Shown here: positions 9,674 through 17,606 of the stretch, in pieces
Layout: every line of letters starts with the position of its first letter
Position numbering within the stretch: position 1 is the first letter of the stretch
Origin: Shewanella electrodiphila
GTDB taxonomy: Bacteria; Pseudomonadota; Gammaproteobacteria; Enterobacterales; Shewanellaceae
Direction: 5' to 3'
Length of the DNA stretch: 64,000 nucleotides
NCBI RefSeq assembly: GCF_023283985.1
Contig: NZ_JAKIKU010000006.1
Span: forward strand, 270,740-334,739
Translations under genes and position numbers: made by a program
The notes under the pieces: model-generated
Seen by the model: only the letters and a program-made list of their open reading frames with translations
Database searches by the model: none
What the model was told of the DNA's origin: nothing

Positions 9674-10057
9674 TTAGTCTGTGCGCTTAACCTTGGCTAA
9701 ATAGCCCAAGAATAGAATCACAAAAATAGAATCCAACGTGATAGTTAATAAAGATTTATCAATATATTGAGCCCCAAACAAAACGATTAGAGAAATAAAT
9801 GCGACTTTACTTGTGCTAGCAAGCACTAACGCTAAATTTCGATATATGGGTCGAAATGCGCCATAAATGAGCAAGGCTCCGATCATAAAAATAAGAAAGC
9901 CCCAACTTCTAACAACAACCTGAGCTAAAGGTTCTGTTAGCGATTCTCCAAACATACTGATAAGCGCTTCTTGGGGAGCAAATACTGCAAAGATCATTGA
10001 ACAAGTCAGCCCACCAGCAACAATCATTATCCATTTCATATAATCAATCGAGATCAA
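9674..10057 (-). CDS. Small inner-membrane protein, four predicted helices
   Basis: This 127-residue protein has about four hydrophobic segments (roughly 8-26, 48-68, 75-98 and 102-121) and a short basic C-terminus. No catalytic motif is visible and I do not recognise the family with certainty. The start is TTG at 10057, chosen because AAGGAG lies exactly 5 nt upstream; the ATG at 10039 has no such signal. It stands alone between the HU-like gene and the radical SAM gene. An FNR-type box lies about 135 bp upstream and could control it. Confidence 0.7.
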   Translation of the reverse strand: MISIDYMKWIMIVAGGLTCSMIFAVFAPQEALISMFGESLTEPLAQVVVRSWGFLIFMIGALLIYGAFRPIYRNLALVLASTSKVAFISLIVLFGAQYIDKSLLTITLDSIFVILFLGYLAKVKRTD

Positions 10058-10485
10058 ATTAACTCCTTACAATCCATGTTAGTTAACGTTAACGCTTACT
10101 AAGAATATCAGCTTAAAGTCGATGCATGGTTATACCGTATCAACAATGCATAACCTGAGTCGCTGATAATACTCATGTAAATTATTTTTGATGTACATCA
10201 AAATGATGAGTTACTAGATCTCCTCAATGCGTATTTATCTCTACGCGTAGCGTTATTATCAGTATTTATCTGCCTATGTTAATAAAAATGATAAAACCAC
10301 TGAGTAACGTCTATGAGTTACGTCTAAATCAGCCTTAAATTCATATCTGGGTAATTTACGGGTTTTTCTTTAGCTCATTTGTTAGAATCCCCCATTATTT
10401 TGGCAACCGCATTGTTGCTACACTTTGAGTGACTACGCTAAACGCCCCTCAAAGCATGAAAGTTTGACTAAATTAAAGGCAGGAT
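10058..10485. other. Divergent intergenic region with promoter signals
   Basis: About 430 bases between a small membrane-protein gene (left, minus strand) and the radical SAM gene (right, plus strand). It holds the FNR-type palindrome at 10188-10201 and a near-direct repeat (GAGTAACGTCTAT, GAGTTACGTCTA) near 10303-10326. No open reading frame was seen. Confidence 0.5.
10188..10201. promoter_or_regulatory. FNR/EtrA-type box
   Basis: TTGATGTACATCAA is a perfect match to TTGAT-N4-ATCAA and sits in a perfect 18-bp palindrome (10186-10203). FNR (EtrA in Shewanella) binds such sites when oxygen is absent. Its centre is about 137 bp from the start of the minus-strand membrane gene and about 290 bp from the radical SAM start, so which gene it controls is open. 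Confidence 0.7.
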
Positions 10486-12420
10486 ATGACCGTTCTTCTA
10501 ATGACTCCACCGATGACTCAGCTAAATACGCCCTACCCGGCAACCGCGTATTTAACTGGTTTTTTACGCTCACGTGGCTATGAGGCGGTGCAGAGAGATC
10601 CTGCGATTGAACTTTTTTTAGAGATGATGACAGCTCCAGCCCTTGATATCATCCGCCAGCATGTAGAAGAAAACTACCAGCACTTTGAAGACGATGAACT
10701 GCCTGAAGTTATTTTTAATTTCCTCGCTGAATTCGACCGCTACCACTTAGCTGTTGAACCTGCGATTCGCTTTTTACAAGGTAAAGATCCAAGCCTTGCT
10801 ATGCGGATTAATTCACGTCGATTTTTACCTGAAGGACCAGCTTTTGATACGATTGCACAGATGGAAGCCGTGTCTGGTGATGTATTACAAGCCGCTTTTG
10901 GTAACCTAGGGGTACAAGATAAAGCGAAGTATTTAGCCACGCTATTTATCAATGACTTATCAAACGTCATTACTCAAGGGGTAGATCCTTATTTTGAAGT
11001 CAGCCGTTATGGTGAGCAATTAGCCGCAGCTAACCCAAGTTTCGATAACCTCTACGATACTTTGATGGGTGAATCGAGCTTCAGCTCAGATATATTAGAA
11101 CAATTAGTCGAGCAATACTTAGAAGAAACTCAGCCTAGCGTTGTCGCGTTAACAGTTCCTTTTCCAGGCAATATGCTTGGTGCATTACGTATTGCGCAAA
11201 CCTGTAAAAGTATTAACCCAAGTATTCCTATCGTCATTGGCGGCGGCTTTATCAACACAGAACTTCGCGCGCTAAAAGATCCTCGAGTATTTGAATTCAT
11301 CGACTTTATCTGTCTTGATGATGGCGAGCGACCGTTAATCACCTTATTGGAATACTTCCAAGGGGAACGAGAGATTGACGACTTAGTGCGTACTTATTTC
11401 CTTGCTGAAGATGAAAATGGTACTCCCTACGTTCACTTTAATGAAAACAAAGAGCTGCACGATATACCGCAAACTGATGTTGGCGCGCCAATATACGATG
11501 GTCTGCCATTAGGCGAGTACTTATCTTTGTGTGAAATGCTTAACCCTATGCATCGCATTTGGAGTGATGGCCGCTGGAATAAACTCACTATCGCTCACGG
11601 TTGTTACTGGCGTAAATGCAGCTTCTGCGATGTCAGCTTAGATTATATCGACCGTTACGACGCCGCAGGCGCTGACGTTCTCGTTGACAGAATTGAGCAA
11701 CTCATCGAAGAAACGGGGGAAACTGGTTTTCACTTTGTTGATGAAGCCCTGCCACCAAAAGTGTTGTTCTCATTGGCCAAGCGATTGATTGAACGTAATG
11801 TAGTGATTAGTTGGTGGGGTAATATTCGTTTTGAAAGAACCTTCAGCCAAGCGCGCTGTCAATTACTTGCAGACTCTGGTTGTATCGCTGTCAGCGGTGG
11901 CCTTGAGGTTGCATCCGATCGCTTATTAAAACTGATGAAAAAAGGCGTGAGCGTTGAGCGTGTGGCTCATGTGACTAAAGCCTTTAGTGATGCAGGTATT
12001 TTGGTACATGCTTACTTGATGTATGGTTTCCCGACACAAACAGAGCAAGAAACCATTGACTCCCTTGAAATGGTGCGCCAGATGATGGCACAAGGCTGTT
12101 TCCAATCAGCTTACTGGCATCGCTTTGTTGCCACAGTACATAGTCCTATAGGCATGAACCCTGAGGAGTTCGGAATTACTCTTGCTGAGCGCCCTGATAT
12201 CATGTTTGCAGAAAACGACGTGGACTTTACCGATCCAACGGGTACGGACCATCAGATGTTAGGTGAAGGGCTTAGAAAGGCAATTTATAACTATATGCAC
12301 GGCATTGGTTTTGATCAGCCGATGAGCTTTTGGTTTAACCAAAAAGTCACTCCAACAAAAATGAAACCAGATTTAATTTTAACTGCAATTAATAACTTTA
12401 TAGCCAGTAACGAAGAATAG
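10486..12420 (+). CDS. B12-binding-type radical SAM protein
   Basis: The 644-residue protein has a cobalamin-binding-like Rossmann region (about 210-300, containing TVPFPGNML and IPIVIGGGFIN) followed by a radical SAM core. The iron-sulphur cysteines are in HGCYWRKCSFCD (Cys373, Cys378, Cys381). That is a CX4CX2C spacing rather than the usual CX3CX2C. Downstream core motifs such as HFVDEALPP and SGGLEVASDRLL resemble COG1032-type proteins. The substrate is unknown; relatives methylate or rearrange unactivated carbons. The start is ATG at 10486 after AAGGCAGG. A strong terminator follows, so it seems monocistronic. The FNR-type box upstream would fit an oxygen-sensitive enzyme. Confidence 0.85.
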   Translation: MTVLLMTPPMTQLNTPYPATAYLTGFLRSRGYEAVQRDPAIELFLEMMTAPALDIIRQHVEENYQHFEDDELPEVIFNFLAEFDRYHLAVEPAIRFLQGKDPSLAMRINSRRFLPEGPAFDTIAQMEAVSGDVLQAAFGNLGVQDKAKYLATLFINDLSNVITQGVDPYFEVSRYGEQLAAANPSFDNLYDTLMGESSFSSDILEQLVEQYLEETQPSVVALTVPFPGNMLGALRIAQTCKSINPSIPIVIGGGFINTELRALKDPRVFEFIDFICLDDGERPLITLLEYFQGEREIDDLVRTYFLAEDENGTPYVHFNENKELHDIPQTDVGAPIYDGLPLGEYLSLCEMLNPMHRIWSDGRWNKLTIAHGCYWRKCSFCDVSLDYIDRYDAAGADVLVDRIEQLIEETGETGFHFVDEALPPKVLFSLAKRLIERNVVISWWGNIRFERTFSQARCQLLADSGCIAVSGGLEVASDRLLKLMKKGVSVERVAHVTKAFSDAGILVHAYLMYGFPTQTEQETIDSLEMVRQMMAQGCFQSAYWHRFVATVHSPIGMNPEEFGITLAERPDIMFAENDVDFTDPTGTDHQMLGEGLRKAIYNYMHGIGFDQPMSFWFNQKVTPTKMKPDLILTAINNFIASNEE

Positions 12421-12434
12421 TCAACTCAACAAGA

Positions 12435-12470
12435 AAACAAACAGAGCCTGAATATGTGCTCTGTTTGTTT
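12435..12470. terminator. Terminator between radical SAM gene and LysR gene
   Basis: A 13-bp perfect stem (AAACAAACAGAGC with its complement) and a 10-nt loop. The A/T-rich outer stem gives T-rich tails both ways, so it can serve both convergent genes. Confidence 0.8.
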
Positions 12471-12493
12471 CACTTTTCAAAAAAACGTTAGAA

Positions 12494-13372
12494 TCAATCA
12501 AGCAAACTCACAAGCCACTTTTGCAATGGATCGTCATTGTATCTGGGATGCCACGCTGCAATCACATCAAAGCTATCTGGTGACTCTTCAAGCTCAATAG
12601 TGACAACATCTAACCCTTTGATTGCTCTAGACGGTAAAAACGCAATTGAGTCTGTTGTATTAAGATACATTGGCACAATAGAAAAACACGGAGCTGACAC
12701 CACTACGTTGCGTTTTAAGCCAAAGGTTGAGAACCATTCATCGATTGAACCTTTAAAATTAGGCCTTGATGGAGATGCGATAATGGTTGGAAATTCAGCC
12801 ACTTCAGCTAATGTTGGCGTTAATTGGGCTATCGATGAATGGGTCGATGTGACGCAAACATGATGCTCTTCAAATAGTTTAACGACCTTGTAGCTCTCAG
12901 GAATATAGTCAGGAAATGCCACCGCTAAGTTAATTTTGCCGCTTTCCATCAACTCATGTAGTTTATCTAATTCGAAATCTCGAATAATCAGCTTTAAATT
13001 TGGAGCTTGTTGTCTTATTTTGGCAATCAAACTAGGTAAGATAATTTGTTGAGCATAATCTGTCGCAGCAATAACGAAAGTGCCTTTGGCCTTCTCAGGT
13101 GAAAAGTCTTTAGCTGACAATAACGAGTTAAAATCTATAAGCAGTCTATCTACGCCTATAGCGAGTTCTTCCGCAAATGGAGTTGGGACAAAGCCATTGG
13201 TCTTTCTCACAAATAACCTGTCATCAAACACGTCTCGTAGTTTCTTCAAATGCTCGCTTACAGCTTGCTGAGTTAACCCCAGCTGATTAGCAGCTTTAGA
13301 AGCGTTCTCTTCACGAATCAATGCCTGAAACACTCTAAGTTGTTTCATATCTAAACGGTCTAATTTACTCAT
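12494..13372 (-). CDS. LysR-family transcriptional regulator
   Basis: The 292-residue protein has the N-terminal winged helix-turn-helix (about 6-65: LRVFQALIREENASKAANQL, then LTQQAVSEHLKKLRD) and a substrate-binding domain (about 95-290). ATG 13372 is preceded by GAAGGTGG; upstream in-frame codons are not family sequence. It is divergent from the SDR gene at 13519, the usual arrangement for a LysR regulator and its target. Two spaced inverted repeats in the shared promoter region are likely operators. The inducer is unknown. Confidence 0.92.
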   Translation of the reverse strand: MSKLDRLDMKQLRVFQALIREENASKAANQLGLTQQAVSEHLKKLRDVFDDRLFVRKTNGFVPTPFAEELAIGVDRLLIDFNSLLSAKDFSPEKAKGTFVIAATDYAQQIILPSLIAKIRQQAPNLKLIIRDFELDKLHELMESGKINLAVAFPDYIPESYKVVKLFEEHHVCVTSTHSSIAQLTPTLAEVAEFPTIIASPSRPNFKGSIDEWFSTFGLKRNVVVSAPCFSIVPMYLNTTDSIAFLPSRAIKGLDVVTIELEESPDSFDVIAAWHPRYNDDPLQKWLVSLLD

Positions 13373-13417
13373 ACTAACCACCTTCAGAGTTTGATGATGG
13401 TAGCAGTTTAACACTCC

Positions 13418-13454
13418 ACAATAAAAAATTGTAACACCTACAAATAACATTTGT
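13418..13454. promoter_or_regulatory. Paired LysR-type operator candidates
   Basis: Two 15-bp inverted repeats of the form ACAAW-N5-WTTGT lie at 13418-13432 and 13440-13454. Their centres are 22 bp apart, about two helical turns. This matches how LysR tetramers occupy a recognition and an activation site in a divergent promoter. Confidence 0.55.
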
Positions 13455-13518
13455 TTCCGCTTGTTTTGATTCCCACCTAAGATACATCCATCGAAAAAAC
13501 ACAGGTTAAGGATCAAAT

Positions 13519-14124
13519 ATGAAAACAGTTATTTTAATCGGCGCACTAGGTAAAATGGGACAGGCTGCACTAACAGGGCTTGGCAATCACAAGGTTATTA
13601 CCGCTGGTCGATCAGGCGATGTTGATCATATTGTCGACATCACAGATGAACAATCAATTGAGTCACTTTACGAAAAAGTAGGCCACTTTGATGCTGTAGT
13701 GAATACTGTCGGGTTTTGTGAATATGAAACCTTTGAGGCAATGACTGAGTCTCAATGGTTAACAACCATAATGAGCAAAATGATGGGACAGATTAACTTA
13801 GTCCGAATTGGTCAAAAATATATTGCTGATGGCGGCTCATTTACGCTTATCAGTGGCATATTAAACATGAAGCCAATTCCGTTTGCCATTGCAGATGCGA
13901 CCACCAGCGGCGCCATAGACACTTTCGTAAAATGTGTTGCCCATGAGATGCCAAGAAATACCCGTATTAATGTGGTAAACCCAACTGTGTTAACTGAAGC
14001 GTGGGATGTCTACGGCGAAATGATGCCAGGGTTTGAGCCCGTACCTGGAAGATTAGTCGGTAAAGCTTTTGAGCGCTCAGTAGATGGTTTCATCAATGGT
14101 GAAGTTATCATCGTAGACGCCTAG
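13519..14124 (+). CDS. Short-chain dehydrogenase-like protein with non-canonical active site
   Basis: The 201-residue protein has the Rossmann nucleotide-binding motif GALGKMGQA at the N-terminus and an NTVG motif near residue 70. The position expected to hold the catalytic Tyr-x-x-x-Lys reads ADATTSGA, so both Tyr and Lys are missing. The C-terminus (INVVNPTVLTEAWD, then FEPVPGRLVG) resembles a short subfamily of about 200 residues in which these residues are also absent. It is probably NAD(P)-binding, but the reaction is unknown. It is likely regulated by the divergent LysR protein. It starts at ATG 13519 after AAGGATCAAAT. Confidence 0.85.
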   Translation: MKTVILIGALGKMGQAALTGLGNHKVITAGRSGDVDHIVDITDEQSIESLYEKVGHFDAVVNTVGFCEYETFEAMTESQWLTTIMSKMMGQINLVRIGQKYIADGGSFTLISGILNMKPIPFAIADATTSGAIDTFVKCVAHEMPRNTRINVVNPTVLTEAWDVYGEMMPGFEPVPGRLVGKAFERSVDGFINGEVIIVDA

Positions 14125-14207
14125 TCACCATGAAGTCTGTCTAAAACGACAAATGGCTTCTAACGTGCAGTTATAAAGATGTACCCTTGCAATTTTTGAA
14201 CATAAAT

Positions 14208-14231
14208 AAGCCCCGACTAATATCGAGGCTC
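14208..14231 (-). terminator. Hairpin terminator ending the first tRNA-Leu repeat array
   Basis: Read on the minus strand, AGCCTCGA and TCGGGGCT pair around a short loop and are followed by T-rich sequence. It lies just beyond the last 3'-half repeat and is a near copy of the hairpin at 14532-14558. It may also serve the convergent SDR gene. Confidence 0.75.
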
Positions 14232-14252
14232 ATTCTCTTAATAAAAGCATAA

Positions 14253-14310
14253 TGGTACCCGAGGCCAGACTTGAACTGGCACGCCCAATTTTAAAATGAC
14301 GAGGGATTTT
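14253..14310 (-). repeat. tRNA-Leu 3'-half repeat R1
   Basis: A 58-bp copy of the 3' half of tRNA-Leu: anticodon-loop side, altered variable arm, T arm, acceptor 3' strand and CCA. The acceptor 5' strand, D arm and anticodon 5' strand are absent, so it cannot form a tRNA. Confidence 0.9.
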
Positions 14311-14343
14311 ATCTTTTTTCAATTACTCAAATTTTGGACACAA

Positions 14344-14380
14344 GAAAGCCCTGTTAACATCAAGAGTGTTGAGGCTTTTT
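14344..14380 (-). terminator. Imperfect hairpin between repeats R1 and R2
   Basis: AAAGCC and GGCTTTTT flank a region with partial internal pairing. The same spacer sequence, including GTTAACAT and AGAGTGTTGAGGCT, recurs at 20250-20286 in the second array. Confidence 0.5.
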
Positions 14381-14433
14381 CGCACCATACTCTTTAATAA
14401 TAAATCGTATGTAAGCTCTTCATGGAAGAATAA

Positions 14434-14491
14434 TAGTACCCGAGGCCAAACTTGAACTGGCACACCCGATTTTAAAACGACGAGGGATTTT
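14434..14491 (-). repeat. tRNA-Leu 3'-half repeat R2
   Basis: A second 58-bp copy of the tRNA-Leu 3' half, with a few substitutions, including CCA changed to CTA at its 3' end. It lies 76 bp beyond the intact tRNA-Leu gene in the direction of transcription. Confidence 0.88.
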
Positions 14492-14531
14492 ATAATCTTT
14501 TGAACTTTTAAACTTTTAAACTTTTAGATAT

Positions 14532-14558
14532 AAAAAAGCCCCGACTAATGTCGAGGCT
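14532..14558 (-). terminator. Terminator of the first tRNA-Leu gene
   Basis: On the minus strand the stem AGCCTCGAC/GTCGGGGCT is followed by T6. It starts 9 bp after the tRNA 3' end. Confidence 0.88.
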
Positions 14559-14567
14559 GTTTTATAA

Positions 14568-14653
14568 TGGTACCCGAGGCCAGACTTGAACTGGCACGCC
14601 TATTAAGCGAGGGATTTTAAATCCCTTGTGTCTACCGATTCCACCACTCGGGC
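14568..14653 (-). tRNA. tRNA-Leu (UAA), first copy
   Basis: An 86-nt gene on the minus strand: acceptor GCCCGAG pairs with CTCGGGT, a type II variable arm, T arm GTTCAAGTC, and encoded CCA. The anticodon stem-loop GGGATTTAAAATCCC gives anticodon UAA. The sequence is identical to the copy at 20808-20893. It stands alone, with two 3'-half repeats downstream. Confidence 0.96.
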
Positions 14654-14857
14654 AAACTCTGGTAACTCGTCGTAACGCGTTACAAAATTTGATATTCAAC
14701 GAAGCAATCGGTTGCCGCCGCTGATGTGGTGCATACTTTACTGATTTTTCAGATAGGATCAATAAAAAAATGAAACTTATTGTTTGAATGCCCATTTTAC
14801 AATCAAATAGCACGAAAACACGGCATTAAAGCACCATTTAACGCCAAGTCTTTATAA

Positions 14858-15445
14858 CTAATCCTTTAAGGCGTCGTTAACTCGGCATTTAAGCTCAGGG
14901 AGTAATTGCTCCGAAAACCATGGATTTTTTGCTAACCAAATATTATTTCTCGGACTCGGATGCGGTAATGGTATCAATGACCGAGGATAATCAGCCCAGT
15001 TTCTAACGGTTTGCGTTAATGATTGTGTAGCTGTACCTAAATGATAGTCTTGCGCATACTTTCCAATCACTATCGTAAGCTGTACTCGCTTAAGTTCGGC
15101 AAGCAGGCGTTCACGCCAAGTTGCGGCACAAATTTTTAATGGCGGCAAATCTCCACTTTTACCTTTTCCTGGGTAGCAAAAACCCATGGGAAGAATGGCC
15201 ACTTGCTCAGGATCGTAAAAAACCGTTTTATCTATCCCAAGCCACAGCCTTAGGCGCTCACCACTGGCGTCATCAAATGGCACACCTGACTGATGAACCG
15301 CAAGACCAGGAGCTTGACCAGCTATCAGCAACTTAGCATTAGCGTGCAACTGTACAACAGGATTAACACCATGGGTAAGCGAAGACTGGCATAACTGGCA
15401 TTGTTTAACCTTGGCAATTAAGACGTTCAATTCCGCTTGGCTCAT
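14858..15445 (-). CDS. Uracil-DNA glycosylase family protein
   Basis: The 195-residue protein has the uracil-DNA-glycosylase superfamily motifs: LIAGQAPG near residue 40 and LPHPSPRN near residue 155, which form the active-site loops. An N-terminal CQLC pair is present, but the full four-cysteine iron-sulphur set of family 4 and 5 enzymes is not visible. It may excise uracil or related lesions, or have diverged. It begins at ATG 15445 after AAGGAGAGC. It lies in the accessory block between the two tRNA-Leu loci. Confidence 0.8.
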   Translation of the reverse strand: MSQAELNVLIAKVKQCQLCQSSLTHGVNPVVQLHANAKLLIAGQAPGLAVHQSGVPFDDASGERLRLWLGIDKTVFYDPEQVAILPMGFCYPGKGKSGDLPPLKICAATWRERLLAELKRVQLTIVIGKYAQDYHLGTATQSLTQTVRNWADYPRSLIPLPHPSPRNNIWLAKNPWFSEQLLPELKCRVNDALKD

Positions 15446-15472
15446 TCGCTCTCCTTGTCCCAGTATATTGCT

Positions 15473-15514
15473 CAGTGCTATTGGTTCAGTGCTATTGGCT
15501 CAGTACTATTTCCA
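15473..15514. repeat. 14-bp degenerate tandem repeat
   Basis: CAGTGCTATTGGTT, CAGTGCTATTGGCT and CAGTACTATTTCCA run head to tail upstream of the glycosylase-like gene. The third unit is degenerate. No function is evident. Confidence 0.8.
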
Positions 15515-15600
15515 CATTGCTTCTTTACAGGGTTCTATGTGCGCAGTACTTTCAGACAGTATTTTTACAGAGAACTATTTGCTAAGTACTATGCTTAAGC

Positions 15601-17022
15601 TTACTGACTCAGACTCTCTTCTAGTGCCTTTAACTGCTGATATATTTGGTCAAATCTTGGTCTTAATACGCTGTTGTGTTCCAAGCATTGCTGAGACAAT
15701 ACAGAGAGTGCTTTAAAGCAATCTGACGCCGATGATTTACCAAGCTCAATTTGTTGGCCTAACAAGTCATCTAGCATATTACCAAAGGCTCTGACTTCAA
15801 TACTTTGCATCATATTTGCTTGCCTAGAACTGAGCAACGACAAGTCAGTTGCTGCGCCAAAGTCACCAAATAGCATATTTCCTTCTATATCAATCATAGT
15901 GTTATGGGCATATATATCCCCATGACTGACTTTATTTTGATGTAAATGAGACAATGCTGCAGCCATGCTCCGCATCACTTTTACAATGTGTTCGAGCGAT
16001 ATGTCCATACCATCTGAAAAAGTATCTCTAGTACAAGTCACTAAAGAAGGTGGTAAGCCTAGATTATAGAAATATGCCGGTATAAGCTCCATGACGAGAC
16101 CCAAATGATCTGGCTCTGAGATTTGCGCTAGCACTTTAATCAAATTCGGGTGATGCCCCGCACTCAAACAGCAATGTAACTCGTCTTTTGGGTAACCGTC
16201 TGACGTCACATCCCCTCTGAACATTTTAACTGCGACGCTTGAATACTCTTTATCAATACTCTTTTTGTTTTCTATAACCTGCTGTTGTGTCGTTTGTTGC
16301 CAATTAGCTTGATAGATAACACCTGACGCCCCTTGCCCAAGCTGTTCACCTAGTTGCAGTTCAGTCATTTGGGCATATGGGAACGTATCATGAGACACAT
16401 GACTATCGGTAACTGGGTTGCCACTAAAAGCCAGCCACGCTAAATTAGGTAGCGATAACAGCCAATCAGGAATTACGCTTAAATTGTTGGCTGAAATTCG
16501 TAATAATTCTAGCTCTTTACAATTAGCCATTGTGGCAGGTAAAGCGTTAATTTTATTCCCAGCTAAGGCACATTTCTTTAAGCGATGTAAATCACCAATT
16601 GAGCTAGGTAACTGAGAAATCTTATTATCAGTTAAAATTAGCCAACGTGTATCAATCGGCAAACAGTTTTCGGCAACTGTATTGATCTGGTTAGCTTTAA
16701 AACCAATCATCTCAAGTTTTGGGCACTGGGCAATGATTGCAGGCACTTCAGTAAAACAGTTAAACGAAAGAAATAAAATCTTCAACTCAGACAATTGTGC
16801 AAACTCATCTGGTAAACAACTTAAGCGGTTGTTAGAAAGGTCGAGCACTTCAAGGGTATCTGCAAAAGCCAACACTTCTAAAGGAAACTCGGTTAATTGT
16901 TCAGCTATTTGTATTCTTTTGAGTTGTGTACCGTTTAATGCGCCTGATGTTAGCTGTGCCAGTGTGTGCAAATGACCTTCCTGAATAGTTATTTGATGTA
17001 AATTTCGCACATGATAAGTCAT
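15601..17022 (-). CDS. Leucine-rich-repeat protein with protein-kinase domain
   Basis: The 473-residue protein has about seven leucine-rich repeats (roughly 15-195; for example LEVLDLSNNRLSCLPDEF) followed by a eukaryotic-type kinase domain (about 200-465). Kinase motifs are intact: glycine loop LGQGASGVIY, AVKMF lysine, catalytic SHGDIYAHN, and metal-binding FGDFGAA. No signal peptide or membrane segment is seen, so it is probably a cytoplasmic Ser/Thr or dual-specificity kinase using the repeats for target binding. The start is ATG 17022; a TTG at 17034 is possible. It is surrounded by unrelated accessory genes. The substrate is unknown. Confidence 0.88.
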   Translation of the reverse strand: MTYHVRNLHQITIQEGHLHTLAQLTSGALNGTQLKRIQIAEQLTEFPLEVLAFADTLEVLDLSNNRLSCLPDEFAQLSELKILFLSFNCFTEVPAIIAQCPKLEMIGFKANQINTVAENCLPIDTRWLILTDNKISQLPSSIGDLHRLKKCALAGNKINALPATMANCKELELLRISANNLSVIPDWLLSLPNLAWLAFSGNPVTDSHVSHDTFPYAQMTELQLGEQLGQGASGVIYQANWQQTTQQQVIENKKSIDKEYSSVAVKMFRGDVTSDGYPKDELHCCLSAGHHPNLIKVLAQISEPDHLGLVMELIPAYFYNLGLPPSLVTCTRDTFSDGMDISLEHIVKVMRSMAAALSHLHQNKVSHGDIYAHNTMIDIEGNMLFGDFGAATDLSLLSSRQANMMQSIEVRAFGNMLDDLLGQQIELGKSSASDCFKALSVLSQQCLEHNSVLRPRFDQIYQQLKALEESLSQ

Positions 17023-17166
17023 CGCCAAGCACAAGTTAAGACAACATATTCACGCAAACCAAAAACTGACCTGTCGGCGTAAACAAAATCAACGTCATAC
17101 TGTCATTTAAGCCAATCTTAGCGCAAAATATTATTATGAAGATCAAACGAACACCAAAGGCCATCA

Positions 17167-17484
17167 ATGAGTGAATTAACCCCTATTAGCTTTTTCAGCC
17201 GCTTTGAAGACGATATTTTATCTGGCGCTAAAACAATTACTTTACGAGATGAATCAGAGTCTCATTTCAAAGTGGGTGAAACCTTGTCAGTTTCAACCTT
17301 TGAAGAGGATCGTTGGTTCTGCAATATCAAGGTCTTATCAGTCACTAAAGTCGCGTTTCATCACTTAACTGAAGACCATGCTGAACAAGAAAACATGTCA
17401 TTGGAGTTTCTGAAATCATTGATTCAAGAAGTTTACCCAGGCGTCGAAGAGTTATTTGAAATCAAGTTCCAGTTGCTAAACTGA
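17167..17484 (+). CDS. yqfB: N4-acetylcytidine amidohydrolase, YqfB type (ASCH domain)
   Basis: The 105-residue protein closely follows E. coli YqfB along its whole length: ITFFxRFxDDILxGxKTIT at the start, RDESESHF, then LTExHAEQENM. E. coli YqfB hydrolyses N4-acetylcytidine to cytidine and acetate. The conserved lysine and threonine of the ASCH active site (KTITLRDESES) and the Glu are present. It is a single-gene unit and starts at ATG 17167. Confidence 0.9.
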   Translation: MSELTPISFFSRFEDDILSGAKTITLRDESESHFKVGETLSVSTFEEDRWFCNIKVLSVTKVAFHHLTEDHAEQENMSLEFLKSLIQEVYPGVEELFEIKFQLLN

Positions 17485-17606
17485 TCTTAACATTGAGTTT
17501 CGTTTTTATTTGCTGATGAAACTACGGCTCAATTAGGATATAACTTAAAGTATTTCTGATAAAAGTAATTAAAAGAAAAGTAATTTAACGGAAAGGATTG
17601 CCGACA

